This document shows, one piece after another, positions 17,001 to 24,992 of a stretch of 64,000 bases of DNA (positions are counted from its first letter, which is position 1; every line of letters begins with the position of its first letter). The notes beneath the pieces are model-generated. The model made no database searches. It worked only from the letters and a program-made list of their open reading frames with translations, and was not told where the DNA came from. The DNA comes from a bacterium (GTDB taxonomy: Bacteria; Actinomycetota; Thermoleophilia; Miltoncostaeales; Miltoncostaeaceae). The stretch is taken from positions 29,093 through 93,092 of the forward strand of contig JAPOLI010000002.1 in NCBI GenBank assembly GCA_029977205.1, read 5' to 3'. A program made the translations under genes and the position numbers.

Positions 17001-18626
17001 CTCAAGACGTCGAACCCGTACGCGAAGGTCATCGTCAAGGTGCCGGTCGTGCCGGGCGTGGGCACCATCGCAGTCGGCATCGCCAAGGCGGGTGCGGACG
17101 TCCTCACGCTCTCGGGCTTCGACGGCGGCACCGGTGCCGCCCGCCTCCACGCGCTCCGGCGCGCAGGCCTGCCCTGCGAAATCGGCACCGTGCTCGCCCA
17201 CCACGCGCTGGTCGAGGCCGGCATCCGCGACCGCGTCGAGATCTGGGCGGATGGCGGGCTGCGCACGGCGGCCGACGCCATCAAGCTCATCTGCCTCGGC
17301 GCGAACCGCCTCGGCTACGGCACGGCCTCGATGGTCGCCATCGGCTGCACGATCTGCCGCGGCTGCCAGCTGGACACCTGCCACGTCGGCATCGCGACCC
17401 AGCTCGACGAGGAGGAGGCGGAGCACCGCGGCCTCAAGCGCTTCGTGCCCCGGGAGTACGAGCCCGCCGTCGAGGCGCTCATGCGCTACTTCACCGAGAT
17501 GGGTGAGGCAATGCGCCGAATCGCCGGCGAGATGGGCATCGCCAACGTCCAGGACCTCGTGGGCCAGGCCGATCGCCTTGCGCAGATCACCCACCACGCG
17601 GAGATGGACCTGGATGGCCTGCTCACCCCGACCCACCACGGCGTGATCGGTGGCCCGGACGAGGGCGAGCGGTACTTCCGTCCGTTCACGCCCCCGCCGC
17701 CGCACCGCGCGCCCGACGCGGCCCAGGAGGCGCTCGAGGCCGCCACCGTGCTGGCCGTCGAGGAGAGCGAGCTGACCGCCCGCGACAGGAACCTCGGAAC
17801 GGACCTCGCCGGCGTGATCGCCCGCGCCCGCACCGGCCTGCACACGCCGCATGAGCTGAGCGCGCAGGTGGCGCGCACCGCGCCCGAAGGGCACGCAGGC
17901 ACGCTCGTGGACCTCCAGTTCACCGACGGCGCCGCAACGGGATCGGGCCTGGCGGCGTTCAACGTCGAGGGCGTGCGCATCCGGGTGGCTGGCGGCGCGC
18001 AGGACGGCGTCGGCAAGTGCTCGCTCGGCGGCGAGGTGCAGGTGCTCAAGGCACTGTCGGACTCCGGCGAGTGGGTCGGCGGACACGTCGGCAAGTCATT
18101 CGCATACGGCGCCCAGCGCGGGCTCTTCCTCATCCAGGGCGATGCCGATGCGCGGGCGGGCATCCGGCTGTCGGGCGCCGACATGGTCCTCGGGGGCGAG
18201 CCGCAGGGCCCCATTGACGACCGCATCGGCGCGCTCGGCGCCCGCGCGAACTGCAAGGGCTTCGCATTCGAGTACATGACGGGCGGGCGCGCCGTGGTGC
18301 TGGGCGACCCCGGTCCCTGGCTCTGCTCGGGCATGACGGGCGGCGTCGTCTATGTGCGACAGGAGGACGCGTGGAACCTCGATGAAGCCGCGATCCGGAG
18401 GCGCCTGTCGAAGGCCGCCAAGGTGAGCATCGTGTCCTTCGAGCCCGAGTCCGAGGACGCCTACAACGTCACCGAGCTCCTCACGTCCTACTGCGCTGCG
18501 CTCGCCGCGTCGGGGCAGGAGGAGGAGGCGGCCCGGGTCGGGTCCCTCATGGACGCGCCGGAGGATCACTTCATCGCGATCCACCCGGTCACCCAGCAGG
18601 CTGACCCGAACCTCTCCACGGAGTAG
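14010..18626 (+). CDS. gltB: Glutamate synthase large subunit
   Basis: 1538 residues. The N-terminal glutaminase domain has its nucleophile at Cys24 in TEHDACALAAF, with AHNRYSTNTYPTF and GHNGEINTI further on; processing would remove the first 23 residues. A central domain is followed by the FMN domain from about residue 870 (ISSMSFGSQGETPF, NGEGGEIRDMYGKYP, SPSNNHDLYSIEDL) and the 3Fe-4S site C1113-x5-C1119-x4-C1124 (CTICRGCQLDTCHVGIATQ). The C-terminal glycine-rich beta helix (GGEVQVLKALSD, MTGGVVYV) completes the enzyme. TTG start with GAGAGG upstream. No gltD small subunit is adjacent. The segment after Cys24 departs from the usual CGVGF, so this is a divergent GltB type. Confidence 0.93.
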   Translation: MTTPAPFAHTPPPGLPELTEHDACALAAFATRDGAPSRDIIERALLGLDMMVHRAGSVDGEGDGSGLQVDIPRPLWAARLAAEGLDPAAAHDRRFVVAHVFFEGTAEADDELPRLIDIARLHGFEVLISREGEIDHSALGPRAAENPPVFWQLALTAGDADTASRDCYRAMVAIEQELTCHVASFSANDCVYKVLGQPMVLPAFFPELADPSFGSARVIAHNRYSTNTYPTFSRVQPFAILGHNGEINTIAQLREQCRQLGLPVTRDGSDSQDLNRLLEGLIFEKGLSLIEAVEFALPPILGEVHRLPADLQDLYVHYREAWGPYAQGPVALAARAYDEMVFSVDALGLRPLWWVETDDIYVASSEPGIVPVHELTADPRPLAPGEKIALIADEAGVPQVLSYPEVQREVHVRASARGGLPGAEARARLAGGLEPVRDGADIPHHDEGADVPLDALLASAGWIDSDKQQVQFHADRGAEPIGSLGWDGPLGPLSPVPLPVSDFLQETVAVVTNPAIDREREVEHFSTRVVLGRRPPIEGVEPTPPQRCELRMPVILGAMRPGVEVSLPELRRVAAGQGVAVMEDVVGAWGDRYARLPLHFPADATTRDHVDLLCERAVDAVTAGAEILVLEDRLATAQERVMDPHLAVAAVDKVLREAHDADGVALRRRVSIVLKAAGIRNVHDVMVAVGFGADALCPYAMLEQAVDGSPEPEAAAGRLLEGLQKGMEKVLSTLGIHEIRGYGRLVSAIGVAPEVLDRLGIPGFCASEGRGLDFARLDVLAEQGRMIRAGEESPGKVKLPRMYPKVWKALARVANSERGYDEFAETCQALEDEQPVALRHAIGIQLAPDADRLPASGVSSGVGDQDLPFVISSMSFGSQGETPFRAYAEAAYRANMLCMNGEGGEIRDMYGKYPKNRGVQIASGRFGVSSLLMNACEWIEIKIGQGAKPGEGGHLPGSKVTEAIAAARNATVGSDLISPSNNHDLYSIEDLAQLIDELKTSNPYAKVIVKVPVVPGVGTIAVGIAKAGADVLTLSGFDGGTGAARLHALRRAGLPCEIGTVLAHHALVEAGIRDRVEIWADGGLRTAADAIKLICLGANRLGYGTASMVAIGCTICRGCQLDTCHVGIATQLDEEEAEHRGLKRFVPREYEPAVEALMRYFTEMGEAMRRIAGEMGIANVQDLVGQADRLAQITHHAEMDLDGLLTPTHHGVIGGPDEGERYFRPFTPPPPHRAPDAAQEALEAATVLAVEESELTARDRNLGTDLAGVIARARTGLHTPHELSAQVARTAPEGHAGTLVDLQFTDGAATGSGLAAFNVEGVRIRVAGGAQDGVGKCSLGGEVQVLKALSDSGEWVGGHVGKSFAYGAQRGLFLIQGDADARAGIRLSGADMVLGGEPQGPIDDRIGALGARANCKGFAFEYMTGGRAVVLGDPGPWLCSGMTGGVVYVRQEDAWNLDEAAIRRRLSKAAKVSIVSFEPESEDAYNVTELLTSYCAALAASGQEEEAARVGSLMDAPEDHFIAIHPVTQQADPNLSTE

Positions 18627-18667
18627 GCAGCACGGCGGCGGCGGCGGCGTTCGCCGCGGACCGCATG

Positions 18668-18712
18668 GCGCAGGCACCTCGTGCGACGCGAGTCCGCACG
18701 GGGCGCCTGCGC
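18668..18712. terminator. Long imperfect hairpin between gltB and egtB
   Basis: Arms 18668-18685 and 18695-18712 pair over 18 positions with one A-C mismatch and one G-T wobble (GCGCAGGC against GCCTGCGC, then CGTGCG against CGCACG), with a 9-base loop. No T-run follows. It may end gltB transcription or be a structured leader of egtB. Confidence 0.55.
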
Positions 18713-18793
18713 GATCGTAAGCGGCCTCACAAAGGACACCGGGCGCTGCCGCGCCGCGCCCCGATCCGGTCCTGCGTCCGGCAATCTTGTGCC

Positions 18794-20092
18794 ATGGCAT
18801 CGGCAGACCAGCTCGCGGAACGCCTTCACGCCGTGCGGGACCGCACCCTCGCGCTTATCGACCCGCTCGACCCGGACTGGGTGGGTCGCACCCCTGACCC
18901 CATCATGAGCCCGCCGGCCTGGGACCTGGCCCATATCGCGGCGTACGAGGAACTCTGGCTCGTCACGCACCTCTCCGATGACGCGCCCCTGCATCCCGAC
19001 CTCCAGGCCACCTACGACGCCTTCGAGACCCCTCGGGCCGTGCGCGGCGACATCCGCATCCTCGATGGTGCGGAGTCACGCGACTACATGGACGCCGTGC
19101 GCATCCGTGCGCTCGCGGTGCTCCAGGGCGCCGACCTCTCTCCATCAGGCCCCCCTCTCACGGCCGACGGGTTCGTGTGGGACATGGTCGCCCAGCACGA
19201 GGCCCAGCACGACGAGACGCTCCTGCAGACCCTGCAACTCATGCCGGCCGGGACATACTCGCCCTGCGCCGGTGCCCTCCCCCCGGGAACGACGGGCTCC
19301 TGCACCCCCGATCCCGTGGACATCGAGGGCGGCACGCTGGTGATGGGGTGCTCCAGCGGCGGCGCCCTCGACTGCGAGGGGCCGGTCCACCACCGGTCGG
19401 TTGCGCCGTTTCGCATGGACCGCGCTCCCGTGACCATCGGACGCCACCTCGAGTTCATCCGCGACGGCGGATACGCAGATGCACGGTTCTGGAGCGCGGA
19501 GGGCTGGGCATGGCGCGTGAGCCAGGACGTGGAGGCCCCCCTCCACTGGCAGCCCGACGGCGCGGGCGGCTGGACGCGCACCTGGTTCGGGTGCACCGAG
19601 GCCGTCGATCCCGCCGAGATCCTCTGCCACATCTCGTTCCATGAGGCCGAGGCCCACGCGCGATGGGCGGGAGCGCGGCTGCCCACGGAGCATGAGTGGG
19701 AGTTCGCCGCGCGGCATGATCCGGCCCGCGCCGACGATGCCTGGGCTCCATGGGGTGCGGCGAGCCACGATGGGCGGGCGAACCTCGGCCAGGTCGCCTT
19801 CCGCCCCTCACGGGTCGGCGCCTACCCGGACGGCGTCGCGCCGAGCGGATGCGCCCACATGGTGGGCGACGTGTGGGAGTGGACGAGCACCGAGTTCGAT
19901 GCCTACCCCGGCTTCCGCCCCTTCCCGTACCCCGAATATGCAGAGCCCTTCTTCCGTGCGGGCTACAGGGTCCTGCGCGGTGGCTCATGGGCAACCCAGT
20001 CGGTGGCCGCGCGCGCCACCTTCCGCAACTGGGACCTCCCCGAGCGCCGGCAGATCTTCTCGGGCGTGCGCCTCGCGTGGGATACCGCATGA
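18794..20092 (+). CDS. egtB: Ergothioneine sulfoxide synthase EgtB
   Basis: 432 residues. Iron-dependent oxidative C-S bond formation between hercynine and a cysteine donor. The N-terminal DinB-like domain carries the iron-binding His in DLAHIAAYEE and the HX3HXE motif in VAQHEAQHDETLL; the C-terminal formylglycine-generating-enzyme-like domain has ARLPTEHEWEFAAR, GDVWEWTSTEF and RVLRGGSWAT. The ATG at 18794 gives the family N-terminus; the frame extends upstream to 18665 through the hairpin but looks non-coding. egtD overlaps by four bases. No egtA, egtC or egtE is nearby, so other steps must be elsewhere or use a different route. Confidence 0.93.
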   Translation: MASADQLAERLHAVRDRTLALIDPLDPDWVGRTPDPIMSPPAWDLAHIAAYEELWLVTHLSDDAPLHPDLQATYDAFETPRAVRGDIRILDGAESRDYMDAVRIRALAVLQGADLSPSGPPLTADGFVWDMVAQHEAQHDETLLQTLQLMPAGTYSPCAGALPPGTTGSCTPDPVDIEGGTLVMGCSSGGALDCEGPVHHRSVAPFRMDRAPVTIGRHLEFIRDGGYADARFWSAEGWAWRVSQDVEAPLHWQPDGAGGWTRTWFGCTEAVDPAEILCHISFHEAEAHARWAGARLPTEHEWEFAARHDPARADDAWAPWGAASHDGRANLGQVAFRPSRVGAYPDGVAPSGCAHMVGDVWEWTSTEFDAYPGFRPFPYPEYAEPFFRAGYRVLRGGSWATQSVAARATFRNWDLPERRQIFSGVRLAWDTA

Positions 20093-21117
20093 GCAGCGGC
20101 GCAACTCCCTCGGAGAGCGTCGCGACACGCGTTGCCACCCCACTGCCCTGGCGACTGGACTGCCATATCGGCGCTGGTGGAGAGGCGGCAGTCGCCGATG
20201 AACTTCGCCGGGCGCTCACCGCGCGGCGCCCATGGATCCCCGCGCGGTGGTTCTACGACGATGCCGGATGCGACCTGTTCGTGCGCATCACCGACCTCGA
20301 TGAGTACTACCAGACACGCACCGAGCAGGCGCTCCTCGAGGACCACGCCCCGGAGATCGTGCGGGCGCACGGCGTGGCCGAACTCGTCGAGATCGGATCC
20401 GGCGCGGCGCGCAAGACGCGCGTGATCCTTGATGCGATGGAGGGGGCGGGAACCCTGAGGCGCTTCATCCCCTTCGACGTCAGCCCGGGCGCGATCGCCG
20501 CGAGTGCCGCCGACATCGCCGCGGCATACCCCGGCACCCGTGTCCATGGCGTGGCCGGCGACTTCGGCCGGCACCTCTCGCGCATCCCGCGGCCCCGGCA
20601 GGACGGCCGGCGCATGGTGGCATTCCTCGGAGGCACGATCGGCAACCTCGATCCGCCGCGTCGCCGCACGATGATGCGCCGCCTTGCACGGCTGATGCGG
20701 CCGGGGGACTGCCTGCTGATGGGCACGGACCTCGCGCACGACCCCGAGGTGCTCGTGCGGGCCTACGACGACGCGCGTGGCGTCACGGCGGCGTTCAACC
20801 GCAACATCGTCCGGCACATCAACGCCGCCTACGCCGGTGACGCCGACCCCGAGCAGTTCGCCCACGTCGCGCGGTGGAATGCCCGCGCTTCACGCGTCGA
20901 GATGCACCTGCGCGCCCGGCGTGACATCGACTGGAGCATCGCCGGCCTTGGGGTGGTGCTGCCGATCGAGGCCGGGTCCACGATCCGCACTGAGATCTCG
21001 TGCAAGTTCACGCCCGCGGGGGTGCGCGCGATGTACGAGGACGCCGGCCTCGCCCTCACGGCCTGGCATGAGGATTCCCTCGGGCGGTACGCCCTCTCGG
21101 TCGCGACCGCCGGCTAG
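20089..21117 (+). CDS. egtD: L-histidine N-alpha-methyltransferase EgtD
   Basis: 342 residues. Trimethylates histidine to hercynine with S-adenosylmethionine. Motifs: RRPWIPARWFYDDAGCDLF, ITDLDEYYQTRTEQALL, VEIGSGAARKTRVILDAM for cofactor binding, VAFLGGTIGNLDPP and the C-terminal IRTEISCKFTPAGV. The ATG overlaps the egtB stop (ATGA). Its stop shares the tetranucleotide CTAG with the Crp-family gene on the other strand. Confidence 0.95.
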   Translation: MSSGATPSESVATRVATPLPWRLDCHIGAGGEAAVADELRRALTARRPWIPARWFYDDAGCDLFVRITDLDEYYQTRTEQALLEDHAPEIVRAHGVAELVEIGSGAARKTRVILDAMEGAGTLRRFIPFDVSPGAIAASAADIAAAYPGTRVHGVAGDFGRHLSRIPRPRQDGRRMVAFLGGTIGNLDPPRRRTMMRRLARLMRPGDCLLMGTDLAHDPEVLVRAYDDARGVTAAFNRNIVRHINAAYAGDADPEQFAHVARWNARASRVEMHLRARRDIDWSIAGLGVVLPIEAGSTIRTEISCKFTPAGVRAMYEDAGLALTAWHEDSLGRYALSVATAG

Positions 21118-21740
21118 TCCTCCATCTGGCGAAGGATCACCGTGCGACGCCGCACGCTGATCTCGCCCTGCTCCTGCAGGCGACCGAGGGCCACGGTGAT
21201 CGACTCACGCGCGGCGCCGACCATGTCACCGAGCTCCTGGTGGGTCACCCTGAGGTCGAGCCGGATGCCCTCCGGCGTCACCTTCCCCCACCGTTCAGCG
21301 AGTTGCCGCAACTTGAGGATCAGCCGACGCTCGAGGCGCGGCTCGAGCGCGATCGCCGCCGACAGCTCGCGGTCCGCGACGGCGAAGGCGAGTGCCCGGA
21401 TGATCCATGCCGCGAGCGCCGGGTCCGAGAAGAGCACGTCGTCGAGCGACTCGCTGAGGACCAGCAGCTCGGCATCCGTCACCGCGCGCACCCGTGCCCC
21501 GGGTGCCCCGGGCCAGCCGCCATCCGTCAGGGCGAGGGCGTCACCCTCCTGCAGCAGCGCGATGGTGCGACTGCGCCCCGCCTCGGCGTCCACCACCACG
21601 GCGAGTCGTCCTACCGCCACGACCCCGATGTGCCCCCGGATCGTGGCCTGGGGAAGCTCCTCGCCTGCCAGCACCTGAACAGCCGTGCAGACCTCGACCA
21701 GGCGTCCGTACACCTCGTCGCTGAACCCGCCGTCGTTCAC
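21114..21740 (-). CDS. Crp/Fnr family transcriptional regulator
   Basis: 208 residues. An N-terminal cyclic-nucleotide-binding-like beta roll lacking the usual phosphate-binding cassette (region near RTIALLQEGDALALTDGG) and a C-terminal winged helix with the recognition segment VTHQELGDMVGAARESITVA followed by GRLQEQGEISVRRRTVIL. No Cys cluster for an iron-sulfur sensor. GTG start overlaps the ABC-F stop (GTGA), so it is the second gene of that operon, convergent with egtD. Ligand and targets unknown. Confidence 0.88.
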   Translation of the reverse strand: MNDGGFSDEVYGRLVEVCTAVQVLAGEELPQATIRGHIGVVAVGRLAVVVDAEAGRSRTIALLQEGDALALTDGGWPGAPGARVRAVTDAELLVLSESLDDVLFSDPALAAWIIRALAFAVADRELSAAIALEPRLERRLILKLRQLAERWGKVTPEGIRLDLRVTHQELGDMVGAARESITVALGRLQEQGEISVRRRTVILRQMED

Positions 21741-23695
21741 GACCCGTCCACCAGGAGCGCCGCACGATCCTCCCACTCCGCCATGGCGTATGAGAGGTCC
21801 TCCTGCAATGCGCGATGGCGCTCACCAAGCCGCGTCACTGCCTCGACGTCTCCGGTCGCACCCGCCTCGGCGACCTCGGCCTCGACTGCGGCGATGTCCG
21901 CCTCGATGCCGGCGATGCGCGCCTCGATCTTGCTCACCTCCCGCGCGAGACGGCCATTCGAGCGGCGCGGCGTGCGTGCGTCGGCGCCGCTCCCGCTCTC
22001 CCGGGCCGCCGCGCGCGCGCGGCGCGACACAGATCGCCCCGCCCCCGGGGCCGGGTCACCTGCTGCCGACCCCGGCCCACCACCGGTGGCACCGTCCGCA
22101 GAGTCCTCGTCAGCAGCCATCTGGCGAAGCGCCAGCAGATCCCCGTAGCCGCCCGCGCGCATCGAGGCGGTCCCCTGCTCGAGCGACAGGGTGTGCGTGG
22201 CCACGGCATCGATCAGGGCGCGGTCGTGCGACACCAGGATGACCGTTCCGTCATAGGCCAGGAGTGCATCCTCGAGCGCCTCGCGGCTCTCGACGTCCAG
22301 ATGGTTCGTGGGCTCATCGAGGACCAGGAGGTTCCCGCCCTCCGCGACAAGCTCCACGAGCCCGAGGCGGCGGCGCTCACCACCGGAGAGATCCTCCACG
22401 AGGCGATCGGCCATCTCGCCGCTGAACAGGAAGCGCCCGAGCAGCGTGCGTGCCTCCGTCTCGGTGAGCGCGCTGCCCGCCTTGACCGTCTCGGCGAGGC
22501 TCCTGCTGCCGTCGTACTCGCGCGCGTGCTGCGTGAAGTACGACGGCATCACCTTGTGTCCCATGCTCACCCGTCCGGATGCGGCCTCGCGGCGCCCGAG
22601 CAGGGTCTCGACCGTCGTGGTCTTCCCTGCCCCGTTCGGCCCGACGACGGCGACGCGCTGGCCCCGCTCGATCGTGAAGCCCGCCTCATGCACGAGCGAT
22701 CGGCCCGCGACCTCCACGGAGAGCCCGTCCGCCTCGAGCACCACGCGGCCTGGTCGGTCGGTCTTTGGAAACCCGAACGACAGGGACTTCTCGCGTGTCG
22801 GTGCGGCGACAGGTTCGATCCGGTCGCGCCGGCGCGCACGCGATCGGGCCTGCTTGGCCTTCGTCCCCGCGCGCCAGCGGGTGATGAACCGGTCGAGTCG
22901 CTCGATCTCCGCGCGGCGCTTCTCGGCAATGGCCGCCTGCTGCGCATCCTCCTCTGCGCGTGCCCGCCGGAATGCGGAGTATCCCATCGGCCAGTGCGTG
23001 GCCCGCCCATCGGCGATCTCGAGCACCGAGGTCGCGGTCGACTCGAGGAACCAGCGATCGTGCGAGACGATCACCACGGCGGCACCGATGTCCCGCACGA
23101 TCCCCTCGAGCCACTCCATCGCCTCCAGGTCGAGGTGGTTGGTGGGCTCATCGAGGAGCAGCACCTGGGGCCGGCCGGCAAGTGCCCGCGCGAGGGAGGC
23201 ACGCGTGAGCTCTCCCCCGGACAGGCTCGTGAGGGGGCGATCCAGATGCGCGTCGGTCAACCCGAGGCCGCGCGTCACGCGCTCCACCCACGCACGCCAG
23301 TGGTACCCGCCGGCAGCCTCGAGGTCGGTCTGCGCGCGGTCGTAGTCCCTCATGGTCGCGGGCCCATGGTCGCCGCTCGACATGCGGGCCTCGAGCGCGG
23401 CCATGCGCTCCTCCGCATCACGGGCGTGGGCGAGGCCCTGCTCGACGTATTCGCGCACGCTGCCGGCCGCCCGGGCGTCTGGCCGCTGGTCATGCAGGGC
23501 CACGCGCTCACCGCGAGGGATGGACACCGACCCGGAGTCGGCCTCGTCTATTCCCGCGAGGATCCGCAGAAGAGTGGTCTTGCCCGCGCCATTTCGCCCC
23601 GCCACGGCCAGGCGGTCACCAGGACCGATCCGGAACGAGACATTGGCGAAGAGAGTGCGCGGACCGAACGCCTTTGTCAGTCCCGTTACCTGCAC
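21737..23695 (-). CDS. ABC-F family ATPase
   Basis: 652 residues with two ABC domains and no membrane part; members act on the ribosome, some giving antibiotic protection. Walker A motifs GRNGAGKTTLLR and GPNGAGKTTTVE, signatures LTSLSGGELTRASLARAL and VEDLSGGERRRLGLVEL, Walker B motifs VLLLDEPTNHLD and LLVLDEPTNHLD. The interdomain linker (residues about 235-300) is rich in Arg. A Gly/Pro/Ala-rich stretch leads to a C-terminal coiled coil (REVSKIEARIAGIEADIAAV). GTG start inside a 26-base palindrome shared with the divergent RNase D gene. Subfamily cannot be set by eye. Confidence 0.93.
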   Translation of the reverse strand: MQVTGLTKAFGPRTLFANVSFRIGPGDRLAVAGRNGAGKTTLLRILAGIDEADSGSVSIPRGERVALHDQRPDARAAGSVREYVEQGLAHARDAEERMAALEARMSSGDHGPATMRDYDRAQTDLEAAGGYHWRAWVERVTRGLGLTDAHLDRPLTSLSGGELTRASLARALAGRPQVLLLDEPTNHLDLEAMEWLEGIVRDIGAAVVIVSHDRWFLESTATSVLEIADGRATHWPMGYSAFRRARAEEDAQQAAIAEKRRAEIERLDRFITRWRAGTKAKQARSRARRRDRIEPVAAPTREKSLSFGFPKTDRPGRVVLEADGLSVEVAGRSLVHEAGFTIERGQRVAVVGPNGAGKTTTVETLLGRREAASGRVSMGHKVMPSYFTQHAREYDGSRSLAETVKAGSALTETEARTLLGRFLFSGEMADRLVEDLSGGERRRLGLVELVAEGGNLLVLDEPTNHLDVESREALEDALLAYDGTVILVSHDRALIDAVATHTLSLEQGTASMRAGGYGDLLALRQMAADEDSADGATGGGPGSAAGDPAPGAGRSVSRRARAAARESGSGADARTPRRSNGRLAREVSKIEARIAGIEADIAAVEAEVAEAGATGDVEAVTRLGERHRALQEDLSYAMAEWEDRAALLVDGS

Positions 23696-23718
23696 TGCGC
23701 CTAATGTTAGGCACAGTG
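23693..23718. promoter_or_regulatory. Symmetric bidirectional leaderless promoter palindrome (ABC-F / RNase D)
   Basis: A 26-base near-perfect inverted repeat whose ends are the two divergent GTG start codons (23695 minus, 23716 plus). The core reads GCCTAATGTTAGGC. It contains TAATGT on the plus strand (23702-23707) and TAACAT on the minus strand (23709-23704), each exactly 8 bases from its own GTG, overlapping by four bases and centred on the palindrome centre. Confidence 0.7.
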
Positions 23719-24906
23719 AGCGATCAGACGAGCATGCTCGTCACGCCCGAGGAGGTCACCGACCTCGCCGGCCGCGTGCGGGGCCACGGGCGCATGGCGC
23801 TGGATGTCGAGTTCCTGTGGGAGCGCACCTATGCACCGATCCCCTGCCTCGCCCAGGTCGCGACGCCCGATGAGATCGCCCTCGTCGACCCCATCGAGGG
23901 CGGGGCCCTCAACGCGGTTGCGGAACTGCTCGCCGACCCCGATGTCGAGGTCGTGATGCACGCGCCGAGCGCGGACCTCACACTGTTCGCTCTGGGATTC
24001 GACGTGCGCCCCTCGCGGCTGCTCGACTCCCAGTTGATCGCGGGCTTCGTGGGCCTGGGCGCCGGGCAGAGCCTGGGCGCCCTGCTGCAGAGGGTCCTGG
24101 ACATCCGGGTGCCCAAGACCGAGGGGTACTCAGACTGGTCGCGGCGTCCGCTCACACGGGCGCAGCTGGAGTACGCGGCGACCGACGTGGCCCACCTGTT
24201 CGCCATGGTTGACGAGCTCATGAGGCGCGCGACCGCGCTCGGGCGTCGCGAGTGGGTGCTCGAGGAGCATGAGCGCCGCTACGGTCCGTCGGCGCGCGTG
24301 GCCCCGGATCCGCTCGAGGCGTGGAGGAAGGTCAAGGGGCAGGGGCGCCTCCAGCCAGCAGAGCGCGCGGTCCTGCGCAGGGCCGCCGCATGGCGCGAGA
24401 CCGAGGCGCGACGCCGTGACCGACCGGTGGGATGGCTTCTGCCCGACCGGACACTCATCGAGGTCGCACGGCGCAGGCCGACGAGCCCCGGGGCCCTCCT
24501 CGACGAGCGCGGGGTCCCGTCGGCGATGCGCGAGAGCGAGGCCGCAGCGCTCATCAGGGCGATGGACGAGGGTGCACACGACCCGCCCATCGCCCTCGGG
24601 CCACCGCCGCCGGCAAAGGTGCAGGCGCGCCTCGACACACTCACCCCCCTTGCACAGATACTGCTCACGGCGCGCTCAGCGGCCGTCGAGCTCGCGCCGA
24701 CCCTCGTCGCGACGCGCGATGACGTCGACGCCTTCCTGGCGGCCGTCCTCATGGATGAGCCCCTCGAGGCACTCCCCCTCGGGCGTGGCTGGCGGCGGGA
24801 GGTGGCCGGCGATGCATTGATCGACCTCGCGGCCGGCCGCCTGGGCCTTGCACCGCTGTCCGAGTCGCCGTTCCTTGCGGAGATCTCGCTCCCCGGCCAC
24901 GAGTGA
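23716..24906 (+). CDS. rnd: RNase D-like 3'-5' exonuclease with HRDC domains
   Basis: 396 residues. The DEDDy exonuclease domain shows Asp and Glu in MALDVEFLWERTYAPIP, Asp in MHAPSADLTLFAL, and Tyr with Asp in LEYAATDVAHLFAM; VPKTEGYSDWSRRPL is typical of RNase D. An HRDC domain follows at about residues 205-280 (DPLEAWRKVKGQGRL), then a second HRDC-like segment. It likely trims tRNA or other stable RNA 3' ends. The GTG at 23716 has no ribosome site but has TAATGT 8 bases upstream. Confidence 0.92.
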   Translation: MSDQTSMLVTPEEVTDLAGRVRGHGRMALDVEFLWERTYAPIPCLAQVATPDEIALVDPIEGGALNAVAELLADPDVEVVMHAPSADLTLFALGFDVRPSRLLDSQLIAGFVGLGAGQSLGALLQRVLDIRVPKTEGYSDWSRRPLTRAQLEYAATDVAHLFAMVDELMRRATALGRREWVLEEHERRYGPSARVAPDPLEAWRKVKGQGRLQPAERAVLRRAAAWRETEARRRDRPVGWLLPDRTLIEVARRRPTSPGALLDERGVPSAMRESEAAALIRAMDEGAHDPPIALGPPPPAKVQARLDTLTPLAQILLTARSAAVELAPTLVATRDDVDAFLAAVLMDEPLEALPLGRGWRREVAGDALIDLAAGRLGLAPLSESPFLAEISLPGHE

Positions 24907-24925
24907 CCGGTCCCTGAAATGCCGC

Positions 24926-24977
24926 GGGGGGCGCCTGCGCCTGGGACGGAGCCCTGTCCCGGCGCGCGACGCCCCCC
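24926..24977. terminator. Nested hairpin between convergent genes
   Basis: GGGGGGCG at 24926-24933 pairs with CGCCCCCC at 24970-24977, and inside it GGGAC at 24943-24947 pairs with GTCCC at 24956-24960. It lies between the ends of the RNase D gene and the small Cys protein gene. No T-run on either strand. Confidence 0.55.
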
Positions 24978-24992
24978 GGACCTGCAGGAGGT

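Noticed and set aside
16881..18086. 401-codon minus-strand frame inside gltB
   Set aside because: Antisense shadow of the FMN and beta-helix domains of gltB.
18782..18787. CAATCT as a leaderless -10 box for egtB
   Set aside because: Lacks the TA of the TANNNT pattern; not distinguishable from chance.
18665..18793. N-terminal extension of egtB to the first ATG in frame
   Set aside because: It runs through the strong hairpin, is Arg-rich and unlike EgtB; the ATG at 18794 gives the family start.
21815..23704. 629-codon plus-strand frame opposite the ABC-F gene
   Set aside because: Shadow of a gene with clear Walker and signature motifs; no start signal or family similarity.
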